Assembly: GCA_029641185.1 (NCBI GenBank)
Contig: JAPWGK010000021.1
Coordinates: forward strand, 62,001-126,000
Direction: 5' to 3'
DNA length: 64,000 bases
Source of the DNA: Pseudofabraea citricarpa
Lineage: Eukaryota; Ascomycota; Leotiomycetes; Helotiales; Dermateaceae
The position numbers and the translations under genes were made by a program. Shown one piece after another: positions 21,981 through 34,830 of this stretch. The notes under the pieces were generated by a model. It searched no databases, was not told where the DNA came from, and saw nothing but the letters and a program-made list of their open reading frames with translations. Position 1 is the stretch's first letter; the number at the start of each line of letters is the position of its first letter.

Positions 21981-24900
21981 ATGACCACAATTGACGAGAT
22001 GGACGAGTTCTTCAATTTTGACGAGGCTGCCCACCAGGTGCACATGCCCAACAGCCACCTTCCGTCAGGGCCCTATGACATTGATATGGCCTTTGCGGAA
22101 CAGGAGCAGGACGAGGATTCTTTCACAGCCATACAGCACTTCTCGGCCGCTCCCGATGGGGAGCAGATTGCCTTGGCCCTTCGCGACCTCCAGAATGGCA
22201 CAACCGACACCAGCATGATGAGTCCCGGGGACTTTGCGGATTTCCCCAGATGGATAGATGGCCTGTACTACCCCTCCAAGCCGTGTGCCTATTGTCGCTC
22301 CATGCGCATTCATTGCAAGATTATCAAGGAGGGTTATCGCAAGGGCTCATGCACGAGCTGTGTCGCATTGGCGCGATCATGTAGTCTGACCTTTGACTCC
22401 TCGAGGGAACACTGGACGGCGAACGACGACATGTGGGATCTGTCCAAGTTCGACATCTCTGCAAACTCTTCTAGCCGGAACTCGGGCGTCTTTCCGGATC
22501 ATGAGTCGCTTCCAGGAATCAATGGCAAGATCTATACCGGAATCGAGACACCTCGTCCCTGTGAGTATTGTCACAACCGAGGCTACCAATGCAAAGTCAT
22601 TCAAGAGGGCGAGAGGAAGGGCTCTTGTACCAGTTGTGTCGCTCTTGAGCATGGTTGTAGCTTGGCCACCCAAGAAGAGTCGCATGTTCTGAACATGGAT
22701 GATCCCTTGTTCCCCAATCCTATAAATTCGTGGATGTCCACCAAGGTGCCCGACGAGGAATCTGCTCTATTTGAACATCCAAAGAATTCGAGGTCGACCC
22801 CAGATCTCCATCCACTCACACAGCCGCAGGAAGAGGCAGTAGAGGGAGGGGACACGGGCCCGAAAGTTGGTGCCAGGTTCTCCAGGGAATCCGTACGAAT
22901 TCTACGGGGCTGGCTCTCAACACATCATCGCCATCCATATCCCTTAGAAGACGAGAAAGAGAGCCTTCAACGCCAAACTGGCCTCAATAAGACGCAGATC
23001 ACCAATTGGTTAGCAAATGCACGTCGCCGAGGAAAAGTTCGCGCGCCACGTTCCACCTCACCTATGCCACAGAGCAATTATGCTCGTGGTATGGATATTC
23101 CACGCAGGTCCACCCCCGCACTGGAGAGCATGAATCCCATGGAAAGATGGAAGCACTCTCCTCCTGAACACGAACCTGCATCCATTACCGCTATTTCCAA
23201 GGCCGTGACCTCTTCTACGCTCTCATCAGGCCACGAAAGTCCCTACAGTTATGGATTCTCAGATGACGGATCAGCTCGCTCAGTTGCAAACCTCTCGTCC
23301 ACTAGCAGTTTGGGCACCTCGCATTCAAGCACAAACTCATTCGCATCTGCATTTTCACACAAATCTCGCGGCTCGTTTGGCTCATTCAGTTCATTTGGCA
23401 ACAGAGGCAGACGTCGACGCCGGCGCCCAGCTACCAAGCCTGCAAAGATTAGTAACTTGATAGGGCCGGTGCGTACTTTCCAGTGTACTTTCTGTACCGA
23501 AACTTTCAAAACCAAGCACGATTGGCAAAGGCATGAAAAGTCCTTGCATTTATCATTAGAGCGTTGGGTATGTTGTCCGAATGGGCCAGTCACACTCAAC
23601 GAGGAGCTCAACCACCCCGCCTGCGTTTACTGTGGTCTTGCGAATCCACCACCTGGACATGTCGAGGTCCATAACCATTCAAGTTGCGCGGAAAGATCTC
23701 TTGAGGAGAGAACCTTCTACCGCAAAGATCATCTTCGACAGCATTTGAATCTTGTACACGATGCTAAGTTTCAAAGCTGGTCAATGGACTCTTGGAAGAT
23801 TGTAACACCTGAAATCAGATCAAGATGTGGTTTCTGCGGCGTCATACTAGATTCCTGGACCATTCGAGTTGATCATCTTGCTGAGCATTTCAAAGGCGGA
23901 AAGAGCATGGCTGACTGGAAGGGTGACTGGGGTTTTGAGCCTCAAATTTTGGAAGTTGTTGAGAATGGAATGCCTCCTTGTATGTGCCAAGTTATGAGTT
24001 GCTCCTGTTTTTGTTTTGGCTGACACTTTGAAGATCTCATTCACGACGAACGTAATACCACGCGGCCTTTCGAAGCATCAAAAGAACAGGCCGAAGTTTA
24101 TCAGAAGACACCCTACGATGTAATCAAGATTGGTCTGGTTGATTACATCAACAGCAAATTGGTTGAAGGAAGTGTACCTACGGACGAAGAACTTATCATT
24201 GAAGCACGGAAGATATTCAACAACCTAGCGGCTTTCAATGACGGCGAGGACTTTGCTGTCTCTTGGTTCAATGATCTGATTCTTTGCTCTGGCAGCCCAG
24301 CTCAAAAAGAGCGTCAGAAAGAACGCTCCAAATTCCGCGAGGCGGAATCATCTGCTGCTTTCAAGGATAAGCTTAGAGATCCGCACATGATGATTCGAAA
24401 CTGTCCACGGGAGGCAACACTGAAAACTTATGTTGACACCAGAATTGCACTGGGACTGACTCCTACTGATGCTGAACTTCAAATTGAAGCCTGCAAGATT
24501 CTTGAACAATTCGAAGAAACATCCAACTATAGATGCAAAGAAGCAGTAGACTGGTTCAAATATCTCGTCAAAGCATCGACGGGTTGGCTAGAAGATTTCA
24601 GACGACGTGCAAAGCTGCCTCGAAGTTCGGAAATGGCCTTTGAGGATATCCGGCCGGCAGACTTCACCAGTATCGACTCAAGCATACACACGTATGGTCG
24701 TATCGAACGGGAGATGACAGATTATGTGCAACTGCAGTCCACCCTAGGTTTTGTGCCAACTGATAAAGAACTTCAAGACAAGGCACGCTTCATCATTTAT
24801 GGTAATGATGATCCGTGGAACCAGACTGCCCTCGATAACCCTTTGTATCTGCAGCTCTTCAAGCGAAAGTATGGACTGGTACCCCACGACGAAACGGATA

Positions 24901-26208
24901 TCTCCATGCTGTCCGAGATGTTGCCACTTGGAAAACCAGAGCAGCCTACCTCCACTGCAAAGGAGTATCACTCTCCACAAAGCCTCCACTGGAACCTGGA
25001 CCAAATCGCAGGCTCATGCCTGGAAAAGTTCAGTGACATTCCCCTGCGAGAAATCATCCAGAATCAGCCATCTACCAATACTAACCCAACGCAACCCCTA
25101 CGGTATTTTCTCAACGATGCAAATTGTTATCGGCGACTCGTGCGCGAGCTCTCTCGTTTTGTAACGAGTTGTATGTCTGTTAATAATCCCAACCAACAGT
25201 GAGTCTTCCATGATATCAGTCGAATGATGACTAACCAATTCCAGCATGCCAACCGATGCGGAACTACAAAATCAGGCCCGCTGGGTGATCTATGATGACG
25301 ATGACCCCTGGAACCAGACTGCTGCTGACAATGCTGAATGGCTGATCCGCTTCAAACGCGATGTAGGTCTTGCACCTGCGGAGCTTGGACCTGGTTTGCC
25401 TATTAGCAACGAAACCTGGCACCACAAACAAAAAGGTACTGGTTTTGCACCGCCGTATACATTCCCCAAGGAACCACCAACACCATACGAAGACGAATCG
25501 AATGTGGTCGTCAAGATGCAGGAAAAAGAGATGCGCGTCAAAGCAAGCACGGCCAACAAGTTCTTGAAGAGCCTGACCACCAGATACCCACGCGTTCCGG
25601 CTGTCTTTTGTTCACGGGAGTTGGAGACTGGGCTGAACGCCTATGTCAAGTCTGAGGTTTCCAAGGGGGTGTGTCCTACAGATGCCGAACTTCAAGCCAA
25701 AGCTCGAGAGATTCTCGGTACGTCCGAAACGGCGGCAGATGATGTGCAGCTGCTGGAGAAGTTCAAGGCCATGAACGGGATCTCAGGGCACGCGAACTTC
25801 GCCGATAATTATCTTCCTGGGTTTGCAGATCCGGTTTTTGTTGGGGACATCTCAGCCGAAGACAGCGCCCTGCTTCAGCAATTTGACGCCGAGCTCGGAA
25901 GTATGGACTTCACTACCGATGCCATGGTAACTCCCGAGTCGGATGGCGAGCTCCAGATTACGGATTATGCGAGCTACCATCGGGTCAACACAGCGACGGC
26001 GTCACCATTGCGACGACGTGCCTCGCATATTATCGCGTGCAAGGCAGGATACAGCGCAGCCCCGCCTGATGCGAGCTCCGGGAACAGCCCTCCCATGCAC
26101 AACATTATGGAATGCAGTGGGCCAGACTCGGGGGCCGGATGTGTTCGAGCGTCAGGAGATTTTGACTTTGACTTTTCCTTGTCGAACCCGGATGCCTCGA
26201 CGTTCTGA
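21981..26208 (+). CDS. Large multi-zinc-module KN-homeodomain regulator with C-terminal repeats
   Basis: Exons 21981..23979, 24034..25198, 25245..26208; 1,375 aa. Order: acidic N-terminus; two near-identical Cys modules with C-x2-C-x6-C-x11-C-x2-C-x6-C spacing (Cys102-134 and Cys194-226), each followed by CxxCVAL; a TALE/KN homeodomain (about 298-357, ending NWLANARRRGK); a Ser-rich linker; an Arg-rich patch; C2H2-like fingers from Cys502 onward with further Cys/His pairs; then five copies of a (V/T/C)PTDxELQxxAR repeat in the C-terminal half. Each repeat is followed by an aromatic/acidic helix such as DDPWNQTAxDN in copies 3 and 4. The combination indicates a nuclear DNA-binding protein. Homeodomain plus C2H2 regulators are known in filamentous ascomycetes; the role of the repeats is unknown to me. 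Confidence 0.87.
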
Positions 26209-27125
26209 TAAGCATTGCGGTGTGGCTGGCTCTAGATGTTGTTTGGATTGGCGGATGGCTCTAGAGGAATGATACTGTAGACGATGGTGTTGATGGATTG
26301 AACTGACACGAGACGGACTGGAGTTTTGAAAAGCGACGGGTGTGAACAAAAGGAGTTCCCTTCGTGGCCTTCAACGGCTTTGCATCATATGGTGCGTGGT
26401 GCGTGGTGGGTGGTGCGTCTTGCGTAATGATGGTTTGTGGATGGGTTTGGCGTATCTGGGCGAGCTATAGAGACTCTCATGAATGGCAATTTCCACTTAA
26501 TAGCGTTGATCTTGTGTTGCTTGTGTTTGTCTGACGTGGTGATGTGGTGGTGATGTTGTGGTGATGTTGTGGTGATGGTGGAGGAGAACGTGGTAGGGTG
26601 ACTGAGCGAGGATGATGATACGCGATGCGTGATGTGTGTTCGGTCATTGGTTGGGATCACGCCCGACGTCCCCGTGCTCAGCCCTATCACGTGTCAGCCA
26701 TCGCCGGATCTGCGAGCATCTCATCTTCACATGTCACTTCGTCAATTGGATTCTCCCCCAACATTCCGTTTTCTTATCGCTCTTTTGCCCTCGTCCTGGT
26801 TACAGTCCTGCCTTCCCTCCCCCGACATTATTTATACATCTGCTGCTGGCACATCATATACATCCCTCCATACCTCTTCTCACTTCTTGGCTACATTTAC
26901 TCTCACTCACTAAGTATGCCAGACTTTATTTAACATTCCATTAGCCTCCCCTCCCCAATAGTCCATCCAAAACTCTACACACGGCCGGCTCCCCACCAAC
27001 GCACTACGCTACATTCTTCACCCACCGTCGCTTTTCAACCAATTCTGCCATCTCCGACACCATACCCATTCTTATACTCACAAACTCAAAAAGAAAAAGC
27101 AAAAGAAAAAAAAAAAGGGAAAAAG
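26209..27125. other. Spacer with GTGGTGATG repeats and pyrimidine-rich leader
   Basis: About 920 bp. Degenerate GTGGTGATGTT repeats occupy about 26535-26585. The stretch before the next ATG is CT-rich, then A-rich (about 27090-27125), as in fungal 5' leaders. Confidence 0.5.
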
Positions 27126-28235
27126 ATGGCGACAGTACGCCCCCGAAATACCCCTCTCCCCGCTCGACCCTTGTCAGCCGACTTCTCTCCCCAGCATTCG
27201 AGCGACTCGTCCATGTTCTTCTCGCTGCTCCCTTCCGCGGTCAAGTCCCGTCTCCCTCGAATGCCCTCAATTCGCCGGTCGGTCAGCATGTACGGCATTG
27301 CCTACCGACGACGAACCAATGCCTCTGGCTCTGGATCCGGTACCAGCACCCCCGACGCCTCGTATACGTCGGCCATGGTCCTGACTGGGGGTTCCCGCGC
27401 TCTCACCACCACGAACGGCGAGGAGATGCAAGATTACTACGCGGATGGCATGTCTTCGGAGGATGATACAGCCCAGACCCAACACAAGAAAGCTCAATCG
27501 GGGGAGATCTCGGAGACCACGTCGGGCATCAATTGGAAATATGCAAATCAAGGTAGGTAGGTGGTGGCGGCGGCTATCTGCGACGTGAAAATCTACTGAT
27601 CGCATCTAGGTCTGAACCTCCTCAGCCTCGCCATGAATGAATCTTCTACCATCACACAAAACCCCGGCATGGGCAATGCCTCCTTCTCGCGCCAATTATA
27701 CATACATGCCCTGACATACTTGCTTCGAGCTTTACCCATGGATCTCAGTGCCGACGAGCAATTGAGCGTTCGGAGTGCGTTGCCCAGTGGCATGGTCGAG
27801 CCGGTGCAAGTCGCGGCCAATGCAGGCAATGGGCAAGCGGAAGTTAGTGCTTCTGAAGTTCCTGAGGAGCCATCCATCCTTCATCGGACTCTTGCCATGA
27901 CCATCATTCAATTCTTCCTGTTCTTACAATTCGTCTTGCCCTACTTCAAATACCTTCTCAGCTCGGCATATCAGTATGACCGAACACATAAGATTACCGA
28001 GAGGGTATTCAGTCAAAGTATCGAGACGGTGGACACGCTTGGGAGGAGTGGTTTGACTTTGACAGCTGCCATCTACAACATGGGTGACGGAAAGGTGGGA
28101 CAGGTTATTACGGAGACGGCATCATGGCTCGTCGAGGGAGTGACTGGTGGTATCCATGATGGCGTAGGAGAGGGGCTGGTTCTCATGGGAGCCCGAAGAC
28201 CTGCCACTTCAATCACGGTCGAGAGACGGGCATAA
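27126..28235 (+). CDS. Hypothetical protein with one hydrophobic hairpin, 350 aa
   Basis: Exons 27126..27552 and 27610..28235, with a 57-bp intron that rejoins KYANQG with LNLLSLAMNE. The first 140 residues are basic, Ser/Thr/Pro-rich and look disordered. The second half has a strongly hydrophobic stretch, TLAMTIIQFFLFLQFVLPYFKYLL, flanked by YDRTHKITERVFSQSIETVDTLGRSG and a Gly-rich C-terminus (VEGVTGGIHDGVGEGLVLMG). This suggests a membrane-associated or amphipathic helix that may insert as a hairpin. I do not recognise the family and assign no function. The clean splice, Kozak-like context and codon use support a real gene. Confidence 0.78.
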
Positions 28236-28705
28236 ATTTCATTTGTTTTTGGGGGGCGAGGGGAGGCGTACTTTCAAGATACCCGGGAACCACGGAGTTA
28301 ATTGAGTTGGGTTTTTGGATACTGAGCACTAGACGGTTGGGTAAGGATAGAAAAAAGACTGGACGGTTATTGTACCGTAGATTGAGATATAGATTTATAT
28401 ACAGATTGAAATGCTCAAAGTCGTGTCTCGATAAATGTCTACTGTACACGGCTGATAAGGAAAGGAGGCGAGATAAGGACCAATTGAGCTTAGCTCTACC
28501 TCCTCTCCCCTTAGCGCATCTCGATAAAAAAAAAGTGAACTTGCTGTACAATAGATTTTCAGCGACCGTCTCTTTCTACATCAATCAATCACTCACCCTC
28601 CTTCATCAGAATAATTGCCCTTGTACACTAGACTTTATCAAATCTTGTTTTTAATTCATCTTTGTTTTTACCATTCTGTAGAGGGCTCTACAAAACAAAC
28701 ACGTC
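28236..28705. other. Spacer upstream of helicase
   Basis: 470 bp without a gene. It carries the 3' end of the preceding gene and the helicase promoter and leader. Short overlapping open frames are not supported. Confidence 0.45.
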
Positions 28706-30788
28706 ATGTTCAATGCATGCAAAAGAGGCTCTGCCTCCCTCACCAGAGTCTTACGAGTAGCATCATCCAGCCATTATGTACCTTCCATTCGATCGAATAC
28801 TGCATCTTTGGCTCTGCGCAATTCTGCGGCTCCAGCCATTGGTTCGCGGTTTCTACATCTATCCTCGAGACTGAGCAACTGGTCTGGTGCTTCCGAAGGT
28901 TACGACGAGTCAGTATATCAAGAAGAGGAGGTCCAAAAGTCCGTCGGTCAGAACCACGGCCCGGCGGTAACCAAGTTTGATGAATTGCTCGAGCATAATC
29001 TTGTCCATCCTAATATCGTCAACACAATCACCAAGGGTTTTGGCCATCATACCATGACCGAGGTGCAGAGCGCCACTATCAACCAGGCTTTGGAAGGTAC
29101 CGATATGTAAGTTGGACTGAATTCAATCCCGTCGTGTCGAACTAACATCAGATAGCATTGCACAAGCAAGAACCGGTACTGGTAAAACTCTCGGTTTCCT
29201 CGTTCCAACGATCCAGAATATCCTCAAAAAATCTCCAGAACTCGCCGAAAGACGGAGCTACTCTAAAGCACGCCCTTCCGACATCCGCGCAATTATCATG
29301 TCACCGACAAGAGAATTGGCTGAGCAGATTGCCGTGGAGGCTTCAAAGCTTTGCGCAAACACAGATTTACGCGTACAAGTTGCAGTCGGTGGTAATAGCA
29401 AGAGGCTCATGCTCCAAAAGATGCAAAGAGAAGGATGCCATTTACTGGTTGCTACGCCCGGTAGACTGAACGATCTCTTGACCGATCCTTACAGCAGGGT
29501 ATCAGCACCAAATGTCAACACGGTTGTGCTGGATGAGGCTGATCGACTTCTCGACCAAGGGTTCGGAAAGGACGTCGAAGCGATCCTTCAGCTGCTACCA
29601 AACAGAAATGAGGTCGATAGACAGACCCTCCTATTCTCCGCCACCGTCCCTGGAGAGGTTATGCAACTTGTCCGAAAGACTTTAAAACCAGACTTCCACT
29701 TTGTTCAAACGGTCAAGGCTGGAGATATCGCAACCCACGATAAAATCCCCCAGAAAGTTGTTGCTGTCCCTGGGTTTGAGAACTACATGCCTACTCTTTT
29801 TGAACTTTGCAAGCGCGAACTGAGTGCAGCTGCATCAAACCCCGAGGCCCCTCCATTCAAGGCCATCGTCTACTTCGGAGCGACGGCTAATGTCATTTTG
29901 GCTGAGCAGATCTTCAGAAATCTAAACGAAAATCAGTTCGGAAAGCGAAATTTAGCGCCCGCTGACATCTCTTGTATGCACGGTCAGCTCAGTCAAGAAA
30001 GAAGAACTCATGTATCTCAACGATTCCGCGAAGCCAAATCTGCTATCTTGTTCTCTACTGATGTAACAGCTCGCGGGATGGATTTCCCCAACGTCTCACA
30101 TGTCGTTCAAATCGGTCTACCCCCAAATCGTGACCAATACGTTCACAGAATTGGCCGAACTGGAAGAGGTGATAAGACTGGTACTGGATGGATCGTGCTT
30201 GCCGAGTCTGAGATGGATGACGCTCGCAGGTTTCTTCGAGGTCTTCCCATCACAGCAGATACTAGTTTGGCATCATCCACAGTTGATATGACTCGAGAAT
30301 CTCAACTCCCTAACGAAGTGGCTCTTGTTCTGACTCAAGTTCAAGATGCTACTAAGAAAGTTGAACGAGGATACAAGGTCAGCGCCTACTTGGCTGCGAT
30401 CGGTCAACTCAGAGGGCACAGTTTACCGGCGTTGGTTCAAAGTTTAAACCAATGGACACGTTACGGATGGGGGTTTGAAAAGCCGCCTGGAGTATCACCT
30501 TCGTTGGCTGGGAAACTCGGTCTTTCGCGGATCCCTGGTATGAACATTGGGTTTGAGGAGCGAGTCGAGCTGCCCGAGAAACGTGATTCCCGATTTGGTG
30601 GTCGTGGTGGCTTTGGTGGCCGTGGAGGATCTGGCGGTCGCGGTGGCTCTGGTGGCCGTGGAGGCTTTGGTGATCGCAGAGAATCTGGCGGCCGTGGAGG
30701 TTTTGGTGAGCGGAGAGAATCTGGCGGCCGTGGGGGATTCGGTGATCGTAGAGGATCTGGTGATCGTGCAGGTAGTGGTCGGTGGTAA
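28706..30788 (+). CDS. DEAD-box RNA helicase, Mss116-like (mitochondrial)
   Basis: Exons 28706..29106 and 29156..30788, with a 49-bp intron; 677 aa. The splice restores GTDIIAQARTGTGKT (motif I). Further motifs: PTRELAEQ (Ia), TPGRL (Ib), DEAD, SAT, STDVTARGMDFP (V), HRIGRTGRG (VI). The N-terminal 60 residues are rich in Arg, Ser and Ala with few acids, as in a mitochondrial presequence. A C-terminal extension of about 65 residues is built of GGRGG(F/S) and DRRESGGRGGF units, an RGG-type RNA-binding tail. Mss116-type helicases act as ATP-driven RNA chaperones for intron splicing and translation in mitochondria. The subgroup assignment is by overall look; the DEAD-box call is certain. Confidence 0.93.
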
Positions 30789-31540
30789 TCGAAGCCATGG
30801 CCATTATGCCCGCAGCGGGTCCCATTATTGATCTCGACGACGGACAGGATTGTAAGAGAAGAGAGGAAAGCGAAGTGTATTGTATGAGTAACGGACGTAC
30901 GCATAGGGCAGGGCGGCCTCGGTTTGGGGGATCTGATCTGATCCGATCTGATTGTACGTTAGCGTGGCGATGGTCGCTCCTCTCTCCTGTTTTGAGCGGA
31001 CCCATTTTCTTTTCTTTTGTCTGTACTAGCTTGTTTCGATTGTCGCCTACCTCTATGTATAAAAGGACGTGTGTTTGGTTATTAGAGTTATTAGATGGGG
31101 GGCACCTGGAGCAAGCGGATGGGATAGGGAAGGACGGGGGTTTTTTCTCTCTTCTGATATCTTGAGAGGACGAGAACGAGGTCATGTCATGTCATCTCAT
31201 GTCATGCTTCGATAATTGCAGCAGCGGCATTTAGAATAACTACTGCCCAACCAAAAAATAATATAAATAAAACTCTTCTCCGAATTTGACTTGTCTTACT
31301 CTCTATGTCTATCATCCGCTCTATCGTCGTATCCAGGTATCGAGTTCCTTATATCGACTCTACCATATATATGCTACACGGCACACGGGGTAGAGCACAT
31401 GAAATCTCCATTCTCACACTCGGCTTATCCTCTCTTCGAGCCTATATATTCTACGCTACGCTATACACAAACCCCCCAATCAACGTAATCCAACAAAATC
31501 AAGCCACTTCAATTCAACTCATCCCTCGATTCCACAGCCC
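30789..31540. other. Spacer between convergent genes with short tandem repeats
   Basis: About 750 bp. Holds short tandem GATCTGATC units (about 30930-30952) and GTCAT units (31181-31206). Neither matches a known element. Confidence 0.45.
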
Positions 31541-32927
31541 CTAAAACTTGATATGGCCACTCGTCTCCGGCGCCAAGCCAAAGCCCGTCACCAGATCTTT
31601 GGCGATCCAAACCCAGACCTCCCTCTTCTTCGGCCTCGAGCAATGGGCCGCGAACCTCGTAGGCGGGCCGAGGCGCTTGATGACCTTCTTAAGTACGAGG
31701 CTCTTCTGCTGGCGGTGCGTGTTGTCGACGAGTACGGATGTCGTAAGGGAGTTGAACCCAGCTGGCCGCGGCGGCGTAAGGAGTTCGATGGTGAGGGATC
31801 GCAGGCGTGCGAAGGGCTGTGTGTATAGGAAGGGGTGGAGCAGCAGGAGCAGGGCCGATGAGGATGGTGATGTTAGGATTAGGTTCTGCAGTGATGGCAG
31901 GGTCGTGGGTGAGAGGTGGCGTGGGTGTTTGTAGATCGGTGCTCTGAGGCGAGGCAAGGCAAGGCAAGTTAGTGAGTTAGTTCATTCTTTTGCTGTTATT
32001 TTCTTCGAGGGGGGAATAGATGCAGATGAATGGGGAATAGGGAATGGTGTATGAGAGATCGACGTACGGGATCACCATCTTCAACCTCCGAATCTGCCCC
32101 CACGTCGCCCGAGCGTGCGCCGACTTAACTGGACTCCCATCTTCCTCGCGCTTCACCGTCGTCGTAAACAGGTTCATGCGGAGATAGATGGACAATGCGA
32201 TCTTGTAAAGCGCTTCGTGCGGACGCGTGGCAATTAGCAGGACGGGCGTCTTGTTCTTCACGCGGAGCAAGAGCTCGTCTTGCGAGAAGATCATGGTCAG
32301 GATCTCCGGTGGCAGCGTTTGCCATTTCGTCGGGTTGGTCTTGGTTTCTGGTTGCTGGTTCAGTCGGTACCATGCTGGCGGGCGGGTGCCTGGTCGGTGC
32401 TTGGGGGGAACTGCAGTTGCTGGAGAGGGAGAAGATGAGGGTGCGAGAAGGAGCGCGGCGATTCTGTGTGCGAAACGAGACGTTTTCGCAGGCACACTTT
32501 GGGCTGCTTGGGCGTGTGATTGTTTCCTGAGTGACACGAGGGCATCTGGGGGTTTTGAGGCTTTCTTCTTTGCTTGTGATTGTGACGGTGCTTGTTGCGT
32601 TTTCTTTGGTCTTGTCTTCTGCGCATTCTCTTCCTGTCTGGCGTTGCTCGCTACGTCCTCGTCGCGTATATCTTCACGCTCTGTCTCTGTCTCAGGCTCT
32701 GGCTCTGGCTCTGGAGCTAGTTTGCTGGCGATGGTATCTTTCTTTTCATGCCGCTTGCCTTTCTTCTTTTCTTTCTTCTTCTTTCCAACATGCTGCTTTG
32801 TGTCGCTTGGCCTTTCTTTCCCAATCGGTAGCAAGCGCAAGGTGAAGCTCGCGCTCTTCAACGCGGAATAATCTGCTACGTCATCACTAGTGACTTCCTG
32901 TCTCTTTCGCTTCTTTCCCCCGGCCAT
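31541..32927 (-). CDS. Lysine-rich protein with F-box-like motif, 420 aa
   Basis: Exons 32068..32927 and 31541..31943. The 124-bp intron is needed, because unspliced reading stops soon after KMVIP; joining gives VIP-APIYKHPRHLS. Start taken at MAGGKKRKR (32927); an in-frame Met at 33074 would add 49 residues of less convincing sequence. The first 200 residues are highly charged, with lysine tracts and a PEPEPEPETETE run that suggest nuclear or nucleolar location and disorder. A motif WQTLPPEILTMIF around residue 225 resembles the start of an F-box. The C-terminal part alternates Leu/Pro and basic residues. F-box proteins recruit substrates to SCF ubiquitin ligases; here that is tentative because only the first helix fits well. 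Confidence 0.72.
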
Positions 32928-33279
32928 AGTGAAGGATATCTGAAAGACTAGATGATGTTGACTGAGAATGTCTGGTAAGGTGTTTTGGTAGCGCGGTTGG
33001 GATTTGAGATTTCCTCGTGATGTGCTGTTTAGTGTTGAAAGCTTAACATCGTGTCCCGCGACTCGAAACTTCAAAATATTTTAACTGCTGACTCACCCTC
33101 AGACCCTGAATTACAAAACTCTAGTAGCTAAGTACGGGACAGCAACTTGTTAGCGTCCATGCCGTTGAATAAACTATAAACCCAAGCGAGAACTCAAATT
33201 TGACTCGGTGAATGAAATCAACTTTCCCTATCCGAGCCACGCTTCCGGGATTCAAGACTGCAACTTGATGTCTACATTC
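32928..33279. other. Short spacer
   Basis: About 350 bp; 5' region of the F-box-like gene and 3' end of the AlkB gene. Nothing else seen. Confidence 0.4.
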
Positions 33280-34830
33280 TCACTTCCATACGGGATCCCC
33301 ATCATTATCAAATTCCGCCCACTGGAAAAAACTACACCCTTCCTTCCCCGGAACATTACCCGCATAGCACATCCAGAAATACTTGCCCCAATTTTCCTTC
33401 TTTCTCTGAACAACCCGCAACACGGCCGGGACACTGCACTTACACCTCGGAGTGAATTTCGGGTGTAAGCTGGCTTTGTAGTCTCGATAGGTGATGTTGA
33501 TTCGCTTATTGCCTGATATGGGATGTGGATCGATCGCCTGTGCTGGTGCTATACTGTGCTTCCATTCTTCTTGCATCTCGGCATGCATGACAAGTAGCGA
33601 GTTGTGCGGTAGATGGATCGAGATTTGTCCTTGGACATCAGTGTCATCTTTCCCCTTCGTCTCTAAAGATTCTGGTACCACTCTACGGACTCGAAATTCT
33701 CGCGCCACTCCTAATGATATAGATCCGATGACTGCTCGGGGTCCAAGATATGTGAGTTGATCGCTGTGGTATCCCACACTCTCTGCTGCGCCGCTATAGC
33801 AGTTCACAAACGCTGCATTTGGTGTCCATGGTTTGGATGATTGATGTTTGAGCTTCTGAGAGTTGGGATAATGAGTTTTGATGCGCTTGCTGACTTCGGA
33901 ATTCACCGCTTCCTGCACTTTTGGTGATACTCTTCGCATCTGTGATGTGAGCTGCCGGACGTCCTGGAATTTATCAGCAAATGATTTTTGATTTGGGATC
34001 TGATGGCCATGAATTTGCATGAGCATTTGCCGGCCTGGTGGGGGGTATTTGTAGATAATAAACACCAAATCAACCAGAGGCGATATCTAATACCTTCTCC
34101 GGTTGTTCCATCTTGATCTAAGAATCAATTACAAGCAGAGTACGAGATTAGAATTCTATGATATAGTAAAGTGAAAAATTCATCGGGCTGCAATCCATGG
34201 TATTTAGGATGAAAAGTGAAGTAGCAGAAGGGAAGAAATTCGGAGTCAAGCACTTACCGTTAATTGTGCTCCATTGTAGATATACTCCGTCATCTGTCTC
34301 TTCTGCTCCTCCAAATCTTGAACAAAGAAACAAGCCGTATGGGGACTTTGTACCACATTTTCAAACAGTTTAAAGGTCATCCTCTCAAAAGTAGGAGCCT
34401 CCAGTAACAGCTCTTCCAAGAGGGCATTTGCTTCTTCTAGGGGTAAAAAATTGTGAATAATAGAGCAGGGGGTATGGGCAGCCACGTCTTCTGGCGAGTA
34501 AAGATGTAATGTCTTCCCCTTCTTGGATAGAGGCTTGAGCCGTTTCGTCGAAGGGATGTTGAATGGCAAAGAACTCTGATAGCCTGTTGCTGATGATTTT
34601 TTGGTTGGCGAGGACTGTGTGAAGGAGAGACTCGCTTTTTCAACATCTCCTTCGTGGGCCAACAGGATGTCTAACAGAGCTTGTTGGTCCAGATGTGGCT
34701 GTAAGGAAGAGAGCAGTGCTAGCTTGAAGTCTGTCGAGTCGTCATCGTCTGGTGCACTAAGAGCACTGATCTGAGCGACTTCATCAGCCGGTGGTGAGAG
34801 TTTCCTCTTCCTCGTTACAAAGGCATCCAT
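33280..34830 (-). CDS. AlkB-like 2OG-Fe(II) dioxygenase with GRF zinc finger
   Basis: Exons 34258..34830 and 33280..33963; 418 aa when spliced directly. The N-terminal part (about residues 30-75) looks like a CUE/UBA-type ubiquitin-binding helix bundle (LLSSLQPHLDQQALLDILLAHEGDVEKAS). The dioxygenase core carries Fe ligands His257, Asp259 and His327 and the 2-oxoglutarate Arg pair R345/R351 (NKRINITYR). The C-terminal GRF-type zinc finger has Cys365, Cys367, Cys390 and Cys401 with GKEGCSFFQWAEF. AlkB enzymes remove alkyl lesions from DNA or RNA; the GRF motif binds single strands and is seen in fungal family members. The large gap between exons could contain a 24-nt in-frame microexon (34094..34117), giving 426 aa. 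Confidence 0.87.

Noticed and set aside
30409..31185. 258-aa minus open frame
   Set aside because: Antisense of the RGG repeat tail of the helicase; His/Asp/Arg repeats are a by-product.
32227..32871. 214-aa plus open frame
   Set aside because: Antisense to the lysine/glutamate-rich F-box-like exon; Ser/Cys/Phe-rich composition is what antisense of that gives.
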